The notes beneath the pieces are model-generated. The model saw nothing but the letters and a program-made list of their open reading frames with translations. It was not told where the DNA came from and ran no database searches. Position numbers and translations under genes: made by a program. Shown one piece after another: positions 18,426-28,674 of a DNA stretch of 64,000 bases (the first letter of the stretch is position 1; the number at the start of each line of letters is the position of its first letter). Source of the DNA: Paludibacteraceae bacterium (GTDB taxonomy: Bacteria > Bacteroidota > Bacteroidia > Bacteroidales > Paludibacteraceae); assembly GCA_017477325.1 (NCBI GenBank), contig JAFUWV010000002.1, positions 124,001 through 188,000 on the forward strand. Direction: 5' to 3'.

Positions 18426-20243
18426 TCAAGTAGGATTTTCACCATGAAAATAGTCATATATGATTGATGCTCTGCTCTTTCCGACTACTTCCTCTATCTC
18501 TGACTTTTCTGCCTCTCTAATGCGTTTTACACTCTTAAAGTGTTTCAATAGCGCTAACTTCGTCTTTTCACCTACACCTCGCACTTCATCCAGCTCACTC
18601 CGAGTCTGGGCCTTACTTCTCAGCTGCTTATGATAACTGATGGCAAACCTATGCACCTCATCCTGTATCTGTGTCAGAAAACGGAACACTTCGTCTGTCA
18701 CTCTCAGACCTATCTCCTTTGGAGGAAAGCCAAACAGCAACGACTGAGTCCTGTGCTTGTCATTCTTCACCAAACCGGCTATCGGAATCTTCAACCCTAA
18801 CTGGTCCTCCACTGCCTCCCTTATCGCATGCATCTGACCTATACCACCGTCAGCTATGATTAAATCAGGCAAACTTGCGCTTTCATCCAGCATTCTTTTG
18901 TACTTCCTGTACACCACCTCTCGCATACTCGCATAGTCATCTTGTCCCTCTACTGTCTTGATAATGAAACGCTTATAATCTGCCTTACTCGGTTTGGCCA
19001 TCTTGAACACAACACAACCTGCCACTGCATTTGTCCCCTGAATATTAGAGTTGTCAAAACTGTCTATTACTACAGGCATTTTCTCCATCTGCAACAGCTG
19101 CTGCAGCCTGCCCAGTATTCTTGTAGCACGCTGGTCGGGATTAAGTTTGTCCTGTTGCTTTACTCTGTCGTTCGCATACTGTCTTACATTCTGCATAGCC
19201 AAGTCCAGAAGTTTCTTCCTGTCACCCTGAGTGGGCGTTGCTGCATGAATATCCGAGTCGATGAAATCAGGCATAAACGGTACAATAATCTCCTTCGTCT
19301 GACTTCCCAATTGAGACCTCAACTCCATCACAGCCCTACCCAGTGTCTCTTCTTTCTCCTCCTCAACCATACGCCTGTATTCAACCGTCTGACCCTGGAC
19401 TATGCTCCCGTTGTGTATCCTCAACATAGACACATACACATACTCGCCTTGCTCCATATACCCGAAAGCATCTACATCGCGCATAGACGTGTTGGCAACA
19501 ATAGTCTTGCTCTTGAACTTCTCTATCAGGTCATACTTACGCTTCAACTCCTGAGCCTCCTCAAAACGCATCTCTTGTGACAATCGCCCCATTTCATCGA
19601 GAAGTTTTTTACTTATCTCATGAGCGTCACCCCTAATTATCTGTCTCACCTCCTCTATCTGCTGCAAATATTTCTCTCTGCTCTCATGCCCTTCACATAC
19701 TCCGGAACACCTGTGGATATAATACTTCAGACATACCTTCCACTTGCCTTCCTCCACACCCTTCTCTGTCAATGGCAATCTGCATGTCCTGAGCGGATAC
19801 AAGTCATGTATAAGTTCCAAGACAAGGTCTACCGTATTCCCGAAACTGTATGGCCCATAGTACTCACCCGCACCCTTAACCAGGTTCCTCGTCTTGAATA
19901 TGCGCGGATACTCCTCTTTGGTAATACATATACTCGGATAACTCTTGCCGTCCTTCAGCAGAATGTTGTAGTAAGGCTGATACTGCTTTATCAAATTATT
20001 CTCCAGCAAAAACGCATCTTGCTCCGAATCCACTACTATGTAGTGGATATCCTCTATTTTGCTCACCAGCTGGCGAGTCTTAAGCGAGTCATGCTCCTTC
20101 TGGAAATAGCTGCTTACACGCCTTTTCAGATTCTTCGCCTTACCCACATAGATTATCTCACCATCTTTGTTCAGATGCTGATACACTCCGGGCTTCTCAG
20201 GTAGAGAACTCAGTATTTGCCTTATATGCTCAGTAAGTGGCAT
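18426..20243 (-). CDS. uvrC: UvrABC excinuclease subunit C
   Basis: UvrC makes the dual incisions on either side of a DNA lesion in nucleotide excision repair. The N-terminal GIY-YIG nuclease is visible (PGVYQHL ... IIYVGKAKNLKRRVSSYF), followed by a UVR domain that contacts UvrB (MRFEEAQELKRKYDLIEKF). Next is the RNase H-like nuclease (VIDSFDNSNIQG, LIIADGGIGQM), and the C-terminal helix-hairpin-helix pair (LDEVRGVGEKTKLALLKHF) is complete. At 605 residues the length is normal. It is probably the last gene of the mreB-to-uvrC run, 49 bases after apt. Confidence 0.97.
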   Translation of the reverse strand: MPLTEHIRQILSSLPEKPGVYQHLNKDGEIIYVGKAKNLKRRVSSYFQKEHDSLKTRQLVSKIEDIHYIVVDSEQDAFLLENNLIKQYQPYYNILLKDGKSYPSICITKEEYPRIFKTRNLVKGAGEYYGPYSFGNTVDLVLELIHDLYPLRTCRLPLTEKGVEEGKWKVCLKYYIHRCSGVCEGHESREKYLQQIEEVRQIIRGDAHEISKKLLDEMGRLSQEMRFEEAQELKRKYDLIEKFKSKTIVANTSMRDVDAFGYMEQGEYVYVSMLRIHNGSIVQGQTVEYRRMVEEEKEETLGRAVMELRSQLGSQTKEIIVPFMPDFIDSDIHAATPTQGDRKKLLDLAMQNVRQYANDRVKQQDKLNPDQRATRILGRLQQLLQMEKMPVVIDSFDNSNIQGTNAVAGCVVFKMAKPSKADYKRFIIKTVEGQDDYASMREVVYRKYKRMLDESASLPDLIIADGGIGQMHAIREAVEDQLGLKIPIAGLVKNDKHRTQSLLFGFPPKEIGLRVTDEVFRFLTQIQDEVHRFAISYHKQLRSKAQTRSELDEVRGVGEKTKLALLKHFKSVKRIREAEKSEIEEVVGKSRASIIYDYFHGENPT

Positions 20244-20292
20244 TCCTCTTTCCGCTAAACACTATTTATTCCGCAGCGAAACTGACTTTCCT

Positions 20293-20817
20293 TTAATACT
20301 GTATAAGCGAAAGCACTTCTACATCATCATCGAACTTGCTGCGCCCCTTCAGGTCTTCCAGTTCTACCAGAAAATTTACATATATCTTCTTTACTCCGAA
20401 TTTCCTCACAAGTGATATTGCTGCTGCCATGGTGCCCCCTGTTGCAAGCAGGTCATCATGTATAATCACAACATCGTCTTCTTTCAAACTGTCTTTGTGT
20501 ATTTCTATTGCATCTGTGCCATACTCCTTTTCATAACTCTGTCCAATCACATCTGCCGGCAATCTTCCCCTTTTCCTTACGGGTACAAAACCAGCATTCA
20601 GGTCATTTGCCAGTATAGGAGCCATTATAAAGCCGCGCGACTCCAAACCCAGCACTTTTGTCACTCCTTTGTTCTTATAGGCATTGGTAAGCTCTGCTTC
20701 AAACCAACGCATACACTCAGGATTGATAAACGCTGTGGTTAAATCCTTAAATAGTATGCCCTTCTTCGGAAAATCAGGCACATCACGAATGATTTTCTTT
20801 ACTTCTTCTTGTGTCAT
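20293..20817 (-). CDS. apt: Adenine phosphoribosyltransferase
   Basis: Converts adenine and PRPP to AMP in purine salvage. The sequence carries the Apt N-terminus (IRDVPDFPKKGILFKDLT), GLESRGFIMAPILA, and the PRPP-binding loop VVIIHDDLLATGGTM. The 174-residue length is typical. The start at 20817 (MTQEEVKK) was preferred over 20847 because the added residues are unlike the family. The spacer to mnmG is 51 bases and contains a parS site. Confidence 0.96.
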   Translation of the reverse strand: MTQEEVKKIIRDVPDFPKKGILFKDLTTAFINPECMRWFEAELTNAYKNKGVTKVLGLESRGFIMAPILANDLNAGFVPVRKRGRLPADVIGQSYEKEYGTDAIEIHKDSLKEDDVVIIHDDLLATGGTMAAAISLVRKFGVKKIYVNFLVELEDLKGRSKFDDDVEVLSLIQY

Positions 20818-20851
20818 AATATATCTTGTTTTTAGTTTTATTCTCATTCAG

Positions 20852-20867
20852 TGTTCCACGTGGAACA
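20852..20867. promoter_or_regulatory. parS: parS centromere site (ParB binding)
   Basis: TGTTCCACGTGGAACA is a perfect 16-bp palindrome matching the bacterial parS consensus TGTTNCACGTGNAACA. It starts just downstream of the mnmG stop, between mnmG and apt. ParB loads at such sites and spreads to organise origin segregation. parS sites normally lie near the replication origin, so the window may be origin-proximal. ParA and ParB genes are not in the window. Confidence 0.88.
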
Positions 20868-20868
20868 A

Positions 20869-22746
20869 TCATCTTCCAAACAACACCAGCAATACTGATA
20901 CGTCATTAGGCGATACTCCGGGTATTCTGCTTGCCTGCCCTATTGTCTTTGGTTGAATTCTTGCAAGTTTCTGACGAGCCTCTGTCGAAAGTGACTGCAC
21001 TTCTTCATAATTGTAGTCTTCAGGAATCTTAACAATGTCTAATCTCTGCAACTTGTCAGCTGCCAGCCTTTCCCTCTCAATATAACCCTTATACTTTATT
21101 CCTATCTCTGTGCTTTCAAGTATCTCATCTCTTATAAGTGATGGCAGCGTGTCAGAATACTGATGTAGTTCTTGCACATTGTCAATCAAATCTTCAATAC
21201 TAACCTGAGGCCTTAGCAGCAAATCTTTCAGCTTCACACCATGATCAACTTCAGGTGTACCCAATTTTGCAAGAATAGGATTAATCACATTGGGCTTGAC
21301 CGTAAAACCGCTAATAAAATCAGTCAGTCCGGACACTGCCTGCTCTTTCTGCTTCAACAAACCATATCTCTCCTCATCTGCAAGACCTATTTTATACGAC
21401 TTCTCTGTCAGTCTCACGTCCGCATTATCTTGTCTCAGCAATATCCTATATTCTGCACGCGATGTGAACATTCTGTAAGGCTCGTCAACACCCTTTGTAA
21501 CCAAGTCATCTATCAGCACCCCTATATAAGCCTCATCTCTTGACAACACAAACTCATCTCCTCCATGAACCTTCTGATGAGCGTTTATGCCGGCTATTAT
21601 ACCTTGTCCTGCAGCCTCTTCATAACCGGTCGTGCCATTTATCTGACCGGCAAAAAACAAGTTCTTTACAAGCTTGGTCTCAAGAGTATGATTAAGCTGA
21701 GTGGGGTCAAAAAAGTCATACTCTATAGCATATCCTGGTCTGTAAAGCACTACATTCTCTAAGCCGGGTACTGTCTTTAATGCTGACAATTGTACATCAA
21801 GAGGCAAAGAACTGCTGAACCCGTTCACGTAATACTCATTTGAGTCAACACCCTCTGGCTCTATGAACAACTGATGCGCATCTTTTTCAGCAAATGTAAC
21901 TATCTTTGTCTCAATACTCGGACAATATCGCGGACCTATACTCTTTATCTGACCGTTGTACAGCGGACTTCTGTCAAGACCCTTTCTTAGTGCATCATGA
22001 GTGTCTGTATTGGTATAAGTTATCCAGCACGACATCTGCTTAAGCTGCCTCCTGACACTTGGCAAATAAGAAAAATGGTGGCTGTCATCATCACCCAACT
22101 GCTCTGTCATCTTGCTGAAATCTATACTCCTTGCATCCACTCTGCATGGTGTACCGGTTTTCATCCTGTCAGCGCTAAAACCTAACTCCTTCAATTGCTC
22201 GGTAATACCAAATGATGCAGGCTCTGAGATTCTGCCGCCTCGTATCTGCGTCTGACCAAAGTGCAATAATCCGTTCAAAAACGTACCATTGGTCAATACT
22301 ACTGCCTTTGCTTCTATATCAATACCTAAAGCAGTACGCACCCCGCATACCTGTTTATTCCTGATTATGAGAGAGATAACAACATCTTGCCAGATAAAGA
22401 GATTATCGGTGGAACTAACAACTTTCACCCACTCTTCTATAAAACGCTTTCTGTCACTCTGACTCCTTGGACTCCACATAGCAGGACCTTTCGACCTGTT
22501 AAGCATACGAAACTGTATCGCAGACCTGTCAGTGACTATTCCCATCTGACCACCAAGTGCATCTATCTCTCTCACTATCTGACCCTTAGCTATACCTCCT
22601 ACTGCCGGATTGCAACTCATCTGAGCAATCTTGTTCATATCCATAGTAACAAGCAGGGTCTTGCTGCCAAGCCTTGCTGATGCACTTGCTGCTTCGCAAC
22701 CTGCATGACCTGCACCTACTACTATAACATCATACTTGAAATCCAT
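20869..22746 (-). CDS. mnmG: tRNA uridine-5-carboxymethylaminomethyl(34) synthesis enzyme MnmG
   Basis: MnmG (GidA) works with MnmE to put the cmnm5 group on wobble U34 of several tRNAs, using FAD and methylene-tetrahydrofolate. The N-terminal FAD Rossmann motif [35 protein letters not shown] and the central [15 protein letters not shown] are visible. The C-terminal helical domain ends with [17 protein letters not shown], as is usual. The length is 625 residues. The start at 22746 ([10 protein letters not shown]) was chosen over 22755. The gene begins 9 bases after rodA ends. Confidence 0.97.
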   Translation of the reverse strand: MDFKYDVIVVGAGHAGCEAASASARLGSKTLLVTMDMNKIAQMSCNPAVGGIAKGQIVREIDALGGQMGIVTDRSAIQFRMLNRSKGPAMWSPRSQSDRKRFIEEWVKVVSSTDNLFIWQDVVISLIIRNKQVCGVRTALGIDIEAKAVVLTNGTFLNGLLHFGQTQIRGGRISEPASFGITEQLKELGFSADRMKTGTPCRVDARSIDFSKMTEQLGDDDSHHFSYLPSVRRQLKQMSCWITYTNTDTHDALRKGLDRSPLYNGQIKSIGPRYCPSIETKIVTFAEKDAHQLFIEPEGVDSNEYYVNGFSSSLPLDVQLSALKTVPGLENVVLYRPGYAIEYDFFDPTQLNHTLETKLVKNLFFAGQINGTTGYEEAAGQGIIAGINAHQKVHGGDEFVLSRDEAYIGVLIDDLVTKGVDEPYRMFTSRAEYRILLRQDNADVRLTEKSYKIGLADEERYGLLKQKEQAVSGLTDFISGFTVKPNVINPILAKLGTPEVDHGVKLKDLLLRPQVSIEDLIDNVQELHQYSDTLPSLIRDEILESTEIGIKYKGYIERERLAADKLQRLDIVKIPEDYNYEEVQSLSTEARQKLARIQPKTIGQASRIPGVSPNDVSVLLVLFGR

Positions 22747-22755
22747 AATCGTCAC

Positions 22756-24213
22756 TTATCTCATTTTCTCTACTCGGGAAGCATCAAGTTTAAGTAATAT
22801 AAACAGCAGAAGAGAAAACCCTAACATCGAAGAACCTCCATAACTGAAGAAAGGCAATGGAATACCTATCACAGGCAAAAGTCCCAGCACCATTCCTACA
22901 TTAATTGCAAGGTGCGTAAAGAAGATGAAAGCCACAGAATAGGCATATATCCGGCTGAACCTGTCTTTCTGTCTCTCTGCTAAATATATTAACCTCAGAA
23001 TAAATATCAAATATAATATCAACACCATTGACGTACCCACAAAACCCCACTCTTCTCCCACTGTGCAGAATATGAAGTCTGTCGCTTGTTCAGGCACAAA
23101 CTGCAACTTTGTCTGAGTCCCTTGCTTGAATCCTTTCCCCAAAAAACCTCCGGAACTGATCGCTATCTTTGCCTGATTCACATTATACCCTGCTCCGCTC
23201 GGATCATCCTTTAGTCCTAAAAGCACTTCAATACGCTCCCTTTGGTGCGTCTTTAGCAACTTATGAAAGACCAAGTCACAACTATGGCAATATACAACAG
23301 AAAACAATGAGAACAGCAGCAGAAACAGCAATTCTCTGTGTCTCCACCTGAGTGCCAGCACACCAAGATACAACACTGATATGCCTGCAATTACAGTACT
23401 TGCTATGTCAAAGTTAACATTAAACCAAATCAGTAGCAGGCAGCTCACACCATACGCTGCTATCACTCCACCACCCAGTATCAGTGCCTCCTTCTTCATC
23501 CTTATTGTAAAGAAAAGAAAATACAGTTCTATCAAAAGTATCAGTAGCATAGCTATCAGCATACCGGCCGTACCTGTTCCAAAAGGCAAAGAGACCACAC
23601 TCAGACGTATTACTAAAATAAAGAAAAACACTGCCGCAGCGCCTATCAGCAATACATAACCACTCATTCCTTCACGGTAAAACATAAAGAAGAAAGCTGC
23701 AAATACAAGTGCGGAACCTGTCTCTTTCTGCAGCACCATTATGATAAACATCGGAACTATCAGCAGCATCATCGGAACTATCATGTCTCTCAAATCCCTT
23801 AGCCTATACTCATACCTGCTCATATACTTTGCTATAGCCAGAGCTGTGAAGCACTTGGCAAACTCTGCAGGCTGCATCTGCAGCGGACCTATTACCAACC
23901 ATGAGAGAGAACCCTTGATATCTCTCGTCACAAAAGGTGTGATAAACAGCACAACTATCCATAATGCATATATTATGTATGCCAATATGTCATACGTCTT
24001 ACTGTCTATCAGCAGCACTATGCTGCCCATCAGCAACGAGACGGCTATCCACACTATCTGCTTGCCCGAACGACTCGAGAAAGCAAAGAAGTCGGTATGC
24101 TCGAAATCGTAGCTGGCTCCGTAGATATTCAGCAAACCGAAAACCGACAGTGCCAAAAACATACCTACTGTCAGCCAGTCGATTGACTTTAATATGCTCC
24201 CGTTTCTTGACAT
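22756..24213 (-). CDS. rodA: Rod-shape SEDS peptidoglycan glycosyltransferase RodA
   Basis: RodA polymerises glycan strands from lipid II during lateral wall growth, in complex with PBP2. The 485-residue polytopic protein shows SEDS signatures: LNIYGAS near the N-terminus, LQMQPAEFAKCF, and near the end ATDFIFCTVGEEWGFVG and GIPLPFFSYGGSSML. It is somewhat longer than E. coli RodA (370), with extra hydrophobic segments in the middle (about residues 195-305), as seen in other Bacteroidetes. It lies 6 bases after mrdA. Confidence 0.95.
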   Translation of the reverse strand: MSRNGSILKSIDWLTVGMFLALSVFGLLNIYGASYDFEHTDFFAFSSRSGKQIVWIAVSLLMGSIVLLIDSKTYDILAYIIYALWIVVLFITPFVTRDIKGSLSWLVIGPLQMQPAEFAKCFTALAIAKYMSRYEYRLRDLRDMIVPMMLLIVPMFIIMVLQKETGSALVFAAFFFMFYREGMSGYVLLIGAAAVFFFILVIRLSVVSLPFGTGTAGMLIAMLLILLIELYFLFFTIRMKKEALILGGGVIAAYGVSCLLLIWFNVNFDIASTVIAGISVLYLGVLALRWRHRELLFLLLFSLFSVVYCHSCDLVFHKLLKTHQRERIEVLLGLKDDPSGAGYNVNQAKIAISSGGFLGKGFKQGTQTKLQFVPEQATDFIFCTVGEEWGFVGTSMVLILYLIFILRLIYLAERQKDRFSRIYAYSVAFIFFTHLAINVGMVLGLLPVIGIPLPFFSYGGSSMLGFSLLLFILLKLDASRVEKMR

Positions 24214-24219
24214 TTATAA

Positions 24220-26079
24220 TTATCTCTTTCTTTTCACTATCTTCACCTCAGGATTTATCACGGAATTTGCCATGCGGTTATACAAATCCTGACGTTTAAT
24301 CTCTCCCGTTAAGTACTGCTCCATCACCAGACTTGCAATAGGAGCAGCCCATGTCGCACCAAAACCTGAGTTCTCAACAACCACCATCACCACTATCTCC
24401 GGATCCTCCAAAGGAGCCATTCCGACAAATAATGCATGATCTTTGTTGCCTTTTCCCGCTTGTGCAGTACCTGTCTTACCTCCCGAACTTATGCTGTCAA
24501 GCTGATACCACCTGCCTGTTCCGTTTGTCATCACACGCCCCATTCCTTCTTTCACTATGGGGAACCAACGCTTGTCGATCTTTGTGTGGTGAATATGCGA
24601 TTTCATCGAGTCATTTTTGTTCAAATGAGGTGTTATATACCAGCCGTCATTGGCTATAGCAGCTACCATGTTGCATAGCTGGAGCGGAGTCACAAGTATC
24701 TCACCCTGCCCTATTGAAAGCGGTCTTATCGTTATCGCTTTCCAACCTTTCTTGCCATAATACTTGTCAAAATACTTGTCTTTTGGTATGTTGCCTGTTG
24801 ATTGCTCACTTGTGCTTATATCTGTATCCGTAAACTTTTGCCCGAGACCGAACGACATCACATCATCTCGCCATATATTAAAATTGCGCTTGAAGTTCTC
24901 ATTGTTCATGCCATAGCCGTCTTTCTCAAGCAAATCACGGTATGCACACCAGAAATACGGGTTGCAACTCTGCTCAATTGCCCCTAGCAAACTCACTGGC
25001 GAACCGTGAAAGTGCGTACAGCTTATCGGTTTTGTACCTTTTCCGCTGCATGGATACATTGTACTTTTGGATATGGCTTTCTCTTGCAGACATACCAGTG
25101 CCTGCAGTGTTTTGAATGTGGAACCGGGAGGATACTGAGCGTATGTAGCTCTGTTAAAAAGCGGCTTTGTGGGGTCATTCAGCAGCATGTTGTAGTTCTG
25201 AGAGCGCTGTCTGCCTACCAATATTGATGGATCCCAGGTCGGATTACTTGCCAGCACCAGTATCTCACCTGTCTTTGGCTCTATCGCCACCACACTGCCT
25301 ATCTTACCTTGCAGCAACTCTTCAGCAGTCATCTGCAGTTTTATGTCTAACGTCAGGGTTATATCTTCTCCTGCCCTGGCAGGCTCATCTATCTCTCCGT
25401 CCTTATAACTGCCCTGAATAACGCCTTTTGCATCACGCATAAGCACTTCTACACCTTTTTCTCCTCTCAATACTTCTTCGTAAGTTCGCTCTATTCCGTC
25501 CCTGCCACTATAGTCACCAACTGCATAATATGGATCTTTGTCTATGTCGCGTTGCGATACTTCTCCCACACTTCCAAGCACTTGTGCTGCTGCAGGGTAA
25601 GCATAATCCCTAAGTGTACGTTTTCTTATATTAATACCTTTGAACTTATACAGCGACTCCTGCAGAACGGCTATATCTTCTTTACCCAACTGTGATAGAA
25701 ACACTTGCGGGGTGTACTGTGAGTAGCCGCGATTCTTTTTTTTGTTCTTTATCTCCTCCACCCTGCTCTCAAACATCTCCGGAGTGATGGAGAGAGCATT
25801 GCAAAAACCTATGGTATCAAAGCCGCTACGCATCTCGCGCATTATCATTGTCACTTCATATATAGGCTGATTGAACACAAGCAACTCACCGTTTCTGTCG
25901 TATATCAAACCTCTCGGCGGATACACTGTCTGTTTTACAAGAGCGTTTGTCTCTGCCTTGCTGCCAGTTGTGTTGTCTACTATCTGAAGAACAAACAACC
26001 GGCATATATAAACAATTACAACCACCACAATGATGGCTGTAAGCACATAACGTCTCTTATAAAACTCATCGTTTATCAT
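24220..26079 (-). CDS. mrdA: Penicillin-binding protein 2, elongasome transpeptidase
   Basis: A class B penicillin-binding protein that cross-links new peptidoglycan during elongation. One N-terminal membrane helix (about residues 11-33) precedes the pedestal domain with PPRGLIYDRNG. In the transpeptidase domain the active-site Ser320 lies in STFK, the SCN motif at 371-373 and KTGTA at 535-539. The length of 619 residues is normal. It sits between mreD and rodA in the usual mre/mrd order. Confidence 0.97.
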   Translation of the reverse strand: MINDEFYKRRYVLTAIIVVVVIVYICRLFVLQIVDNTTGSKAETNALVKQTVYPPRGLIYDRNGELLVFNQPIYEVTMIMREMRSGFDTIGFCNALSITPEMFESRVEEIKNKKKNRGYSQYTPQVFLSQLGKEDIAVLQESLYKFKGINIRKRTLRDYAYPAAAQVLGSVGEVSQRDIDKDPYYAVGDYSGRDGIERTYEEVLRGEKGVEVLMRDAKGVIQGSYKDGEIDEPARAGEDITLTLDIKLQMTAEELLQGKIGSVVAIEPKTGEILVLASNPTWDPSILVGRQRSQNYNMLLNDPTKPLFNRATYAQYPPGSTFKTLQALVCLQEKAISKSTMYPCSGKGTKPISCTHFHGSPVSLLGAIEQSCNPYFWCAYRDLLEKDGYGMNNENFKRNFNIWRDDVMSFGLGQKFTDTDISTSEQSTGNIPKDKYFDKYYGKKGWKAITIRPLSIGQGEILVTPLQLCNMVAAIANDGWYITPHLNKNDSMKSHIHHTKIDKRWFPIVKEGMGRVMTNGTGRWYQLDSISSGGKTGTAQAGKGNKDHALFVGMAPLEDPEIVVMVVVENSGFGATWAAPIASLVMEQYLTGEIKRQDLYNRMANSVINPEVKIVKRKR

Positions 26080-26100
26080 TTTCAGTCAGTTGTAGGTTTA

Positions 26101-26595
26101 TCAGCGTTTCAACAGGTCAAGCCCAAGTATAACTAACACGGTAAACAGACTGCTTACAACAATCTGAATCAGTGTCATCCACCAGTTATGAAAACTGAAT
26201 GCCAGCAAAGAGAACATGGCAGTATGATGAAGCACTACCAGTATTGCTACTATACGAATATATGTAAGCCTCCCGAAACTTGTCCCGGAAGGAGTGTCCG
26301 TCAGTCGTTCATTGTCTTGTATCATATTCTTTATCAGCAGCGGACGCACGTATGCCACCATCGTACATGCCGCTGTCTGCACTCCAAGTGTATTGCAGAA
26401 TATGTCCAAAATGAAACCTGCGGCAAAACCTATCAGCAGCTCTACCCAACGGGGAAGAGTGGGAGGAAGAGCTATCAGAAACAGCACGTACACACATGGA
26501 GTGCACAAGCCAAAAAACTGCAAGTTGTTAAATAACAGCACCTGCAACAGTAGTAGCACTACAAAACGTAATATGTTCTCTATCCACTGGTTCAT
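26101..26595 (-). CDS. mreD: Rod-shape-determining protein MreD
   Basis: A small (164-residue) integral membrane protein of the elongasome, with five or so hydrophobic segments. Sequence identity across the family is low; the call rests on the LLLLQVLLFNNLQFFG N-terminus, the hydrophobic layout and its position between mreC and mrdA. Its start overlaps the mreC stop by 4 bases, so they are translationally coupled. Confidence 0.88.
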   Translation of the reverse strand: MNQWIENILRFVVLLLLQVLLFNNLQFFGLCTPCVYVLFLIALPPTLPRWVELLIGFAAGFILDIFCNTLGVQTAACTMVAYVRPLLIKNMIQDNERLTDTPSGTSFGRLTYIRIVAILVVLHHTAMFSLLAFSFHNWWMTLIQIVVSSLFTVLVILGLDLLKR

Positions 26596-27428
26596 TTGTT
26601 TTGTGTTACTCCTTCAAGCAACTTCTGCTCTTCTCTGTTTTTGTTTTCTATAACTGACACATACTCTATCGTTTTGAAGTTTACAGCAAGCCTTACTTTT
26701 ATGTTATAGTATGCGTCACTCTCAGTAAGTTCAGCCTTGTCAATTATACCAACTGGCAGATTCTCCGGAAAAACGTCAGAATATCCGCTTGTTACAATCG
26801 TATCTCCTTCATTAACATCTATGTGACGCGCTATATCCTGCAACTCGGCAAACCTGTAATCCTTTCCGTCCCAATGCAGCGTACCAACATATCCATTCTT
26901 CCTGAGCTTGCAACTTATAGAAACTTTGGGATTCAACACAGGTATTACAACAGCATATTTTTCCGACACCGCACTCACTATTCCTACCACACCTTCCTTG
27001 CTCACCACACCCATATCTATTCCTACACCGTCTCTTTCGCCCTTATTCAGAGTCATATAGTTGCGCTGAAGATGCGTCGAATTGTTTATTACTTTAGCGG
27101 CACGAACCTCTATATTCTTGTCTGCATACACATACTGCGCAAGCGAGTCCTCTTCAACACCCTCCAACTTGTTTTCCAGTGCTGCTATTCTGTTACGCAA
27201 CTCCGCATTCTCATCCATCAAAACTCTGTTCTGAGTGCGTAAACTGAAATAGTCCGACACCGTACTGCCTGCTTCATATAAGGTTGCTGACACGCGGTTA
27301 GCCGAACTTAATACTGCACTCTGAGGGTAATTGTTGTGACGCACCAAAAGTATAAATGCTACTATTTCCAACACAAGAAACAATAGCAATATACTGTATT
27401 TAACCAAAAACTGTAGCAGTGTACGCAT
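26592..27428 (-). CDS. mreC: Rod-shape-determining protein MreC
   Basis: A periplasmic scaffold that activates PBP2/RodA. An N-terminal membrane anchor (LLLFLVLEIVAFILLV) is followed by a coiled coil (ENAELRNRIAALENKLE) and the beta-barrel core, including GVGIDMGVVSKEGVVGIVSAV and TSGYSDVFPENLPVGII. At 278 residues the length is typical. It follows mreB by 45 bases. Confidence 0.95.
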   Translation of the reverse strand: MRTLLQFLVKYSILLLFLVLEIVAFILLVRHNNYPQSAVLSSANRVSATLYEAGSTVSDYFSLRTQNRVLMDENAELRNRIAALENKLEGVEEDSLAQYVYADKNIEVRAAKVINNSTHLQRNYMTLNKGERDGVGIDMGVVSKEGVVGIVSAVSEKYAVVIPVLNPKVSISCKLRKNGYVGTLHWDGKDYRFAELQDIARHIDVNEGDTIVTSGYSDVFPENLPVGIIDKAELTESDAYYNIKVRLAVNFKTIEYVSVIENKNREEQKLLEGVTQNK

Positions 27429-27473
27429 CAGTAATAGTTCAATGTTGGTATGCCAACTTTTATTTTACTTATA

Positions 27474-28493
27474 TTATCTTATAAGGAAATTGAAGTTATT
27501 TACATTCTTCAGTGCCACACCTGTACCTCTTGCCACTGCATGCAACGGGTCATCGGCTACATGGAATGGTATAGTAATCTTGTTGGTCAGGCGGGTTGCC
27601 AATCCGTGAAGCAATGCACCACCGCCTGTTAGGAAGATGCCGTTCTTCACAATATCAGCATACAACTCCGGAGGAGTCTGCTCAAGAGCCTGCAGAATAG
27701 CATTCTCTATCTTTGATATACTCTTCTCAAGGCAGTGTGCTATCTCTTGATACGAAATAGGTACCTCTGTCGGAAGAGCTGTTACCTTGTTCGGACCAAT
27801 CACTATGTAATCCTCAGGCGCATCCTCCAACTCTGTAAGAGCTGAACCTACCTGTATCTTTATTCTCTCTGCAGTAGGTTCGTCTATACGCAAGTTGTGC
27901 ATACGACCCATATAATCAATAATATCTGCATTCAAGTCATCTCCCGCTGTCTTTATCGATTTGTTCGCTACTATTCCGCCAAGAGATATAACTGCTATCT
28001 CTGTTGTACCACCACCTATATCAACTATCATACAGCCTTCCGGACTCTCCACGTCTATTCCTATACCTATCGCTGCTGCCATCGGCTCATATATCATATA
28101 CACATCCCTGCCGCCTGCATGCTCCGACGAGTCGCGTACCGCACGGATTTCAACCTCTGTCGAACCTGATGGAATACATACTACCATACGAATCGACGGA
28201 GTAAACAATCTGTTACGCTGCGGAATCATCTTTATCATTCCGCGAATCATCATCTCACAAGCATAAAAGTCTGCTATCACACCGTCACGCAGCGGACGCA
28301 CTGTACGAATCATAGTGCCCCCACGGCCTATCATCTGTTGTGCCTTTCTGCCTACTGCAACCATTCTGTTATCCGACTGACTGATAGCCACTACCGAAGG
28401 CTCATCCACCACAACCTTATCATCACAAATGATAATAGTGTTCGCAGTTCCCAAGTCAATAGCAATCTCTTGTGTAAAGGAAAATAAACCCAT
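27474..28493 (-). CDS. mreB: Rod-shape-determining actin homologue MreB
   Basis: A bacterial actin that forms membrane-associated filaments and guides cell-wall elongation. It starts MGLFSFTQEIAIDLGTANTI, with phosphate-binding motifs DLGTANTI and MIVDIGGGTTEIAVISLGGI and the C-terminal FLTGGGALLHGL. The length of 339 residues is standard. It is first of a leftward run of eight genes ending at uvrC, with a promoter at 28608-28637. Confidence 0.98.
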   Translation of the reverse strand: MGLFSFTQEIAIDLGTANTIIICDDKVVVDEPSVVAISQSDNRMVAVGRKAQQMIGRGGTMIRTVRPLRDGVIADFYACEMMIRGMIKMIPQRNRLFTPSIRMVVCIPSGSTEVEIRAVRDSSEHAGGRDVYMIYEPMAAAIGIGIDVESPEGCMIVDIGGGTTEIAVISLGGIVANKSIKTAGDDLNADIIDYMGRMHNLRIDEPTAERIKIQVGSALTELEDAPEDYIVIGPNKVTALPTEVPISYQEIAHCLEKSISKIENAILQALEQTPPELYADIVKNGIFLTGGGALLHGLATRLTNKITIPFHVADDPLHAVARGTGVALKNVNNFNFLIR

Positions 28494-28607
28494 TTTAATA
28501 TTAGTTTTAGTATGTTATTATTGTTATTTATTCAAAGTAAATATCTGTGTTTCAAAATATAAACATTTCTGCAGACAACAAGCCTGAATAGGCATTTTAA
28601 TCACCTG

Positions 28608-28637
28608 CAAAAATACTAAAAAATATACTAACACGCA
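28608..28637 (-). promoter_or_regulatory. Promoter for the mreB operon
   Basis: On the minus strand, TATTTTTG (28608-28615) and TTG (28635-28637) are 19 bases apart. The leader to the mreB ATG is about 110 bases. Confidence 0.65.
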
Positions 28638-28674
28638 AGAGAAAAAGTATTTTTTATTTAATATGCACTTGTCA

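Noticed and set aside
20293-28493. mre/mrd operon as a novel cluster because mnmG, apt and uvrC follow
   Set aside because: Each gene is standard, and the order mreBCD-mrdA-rodA is typical; the trailing genes look like ordinary operon extension in this lineage. Only the parS site inside it is reported as notable.
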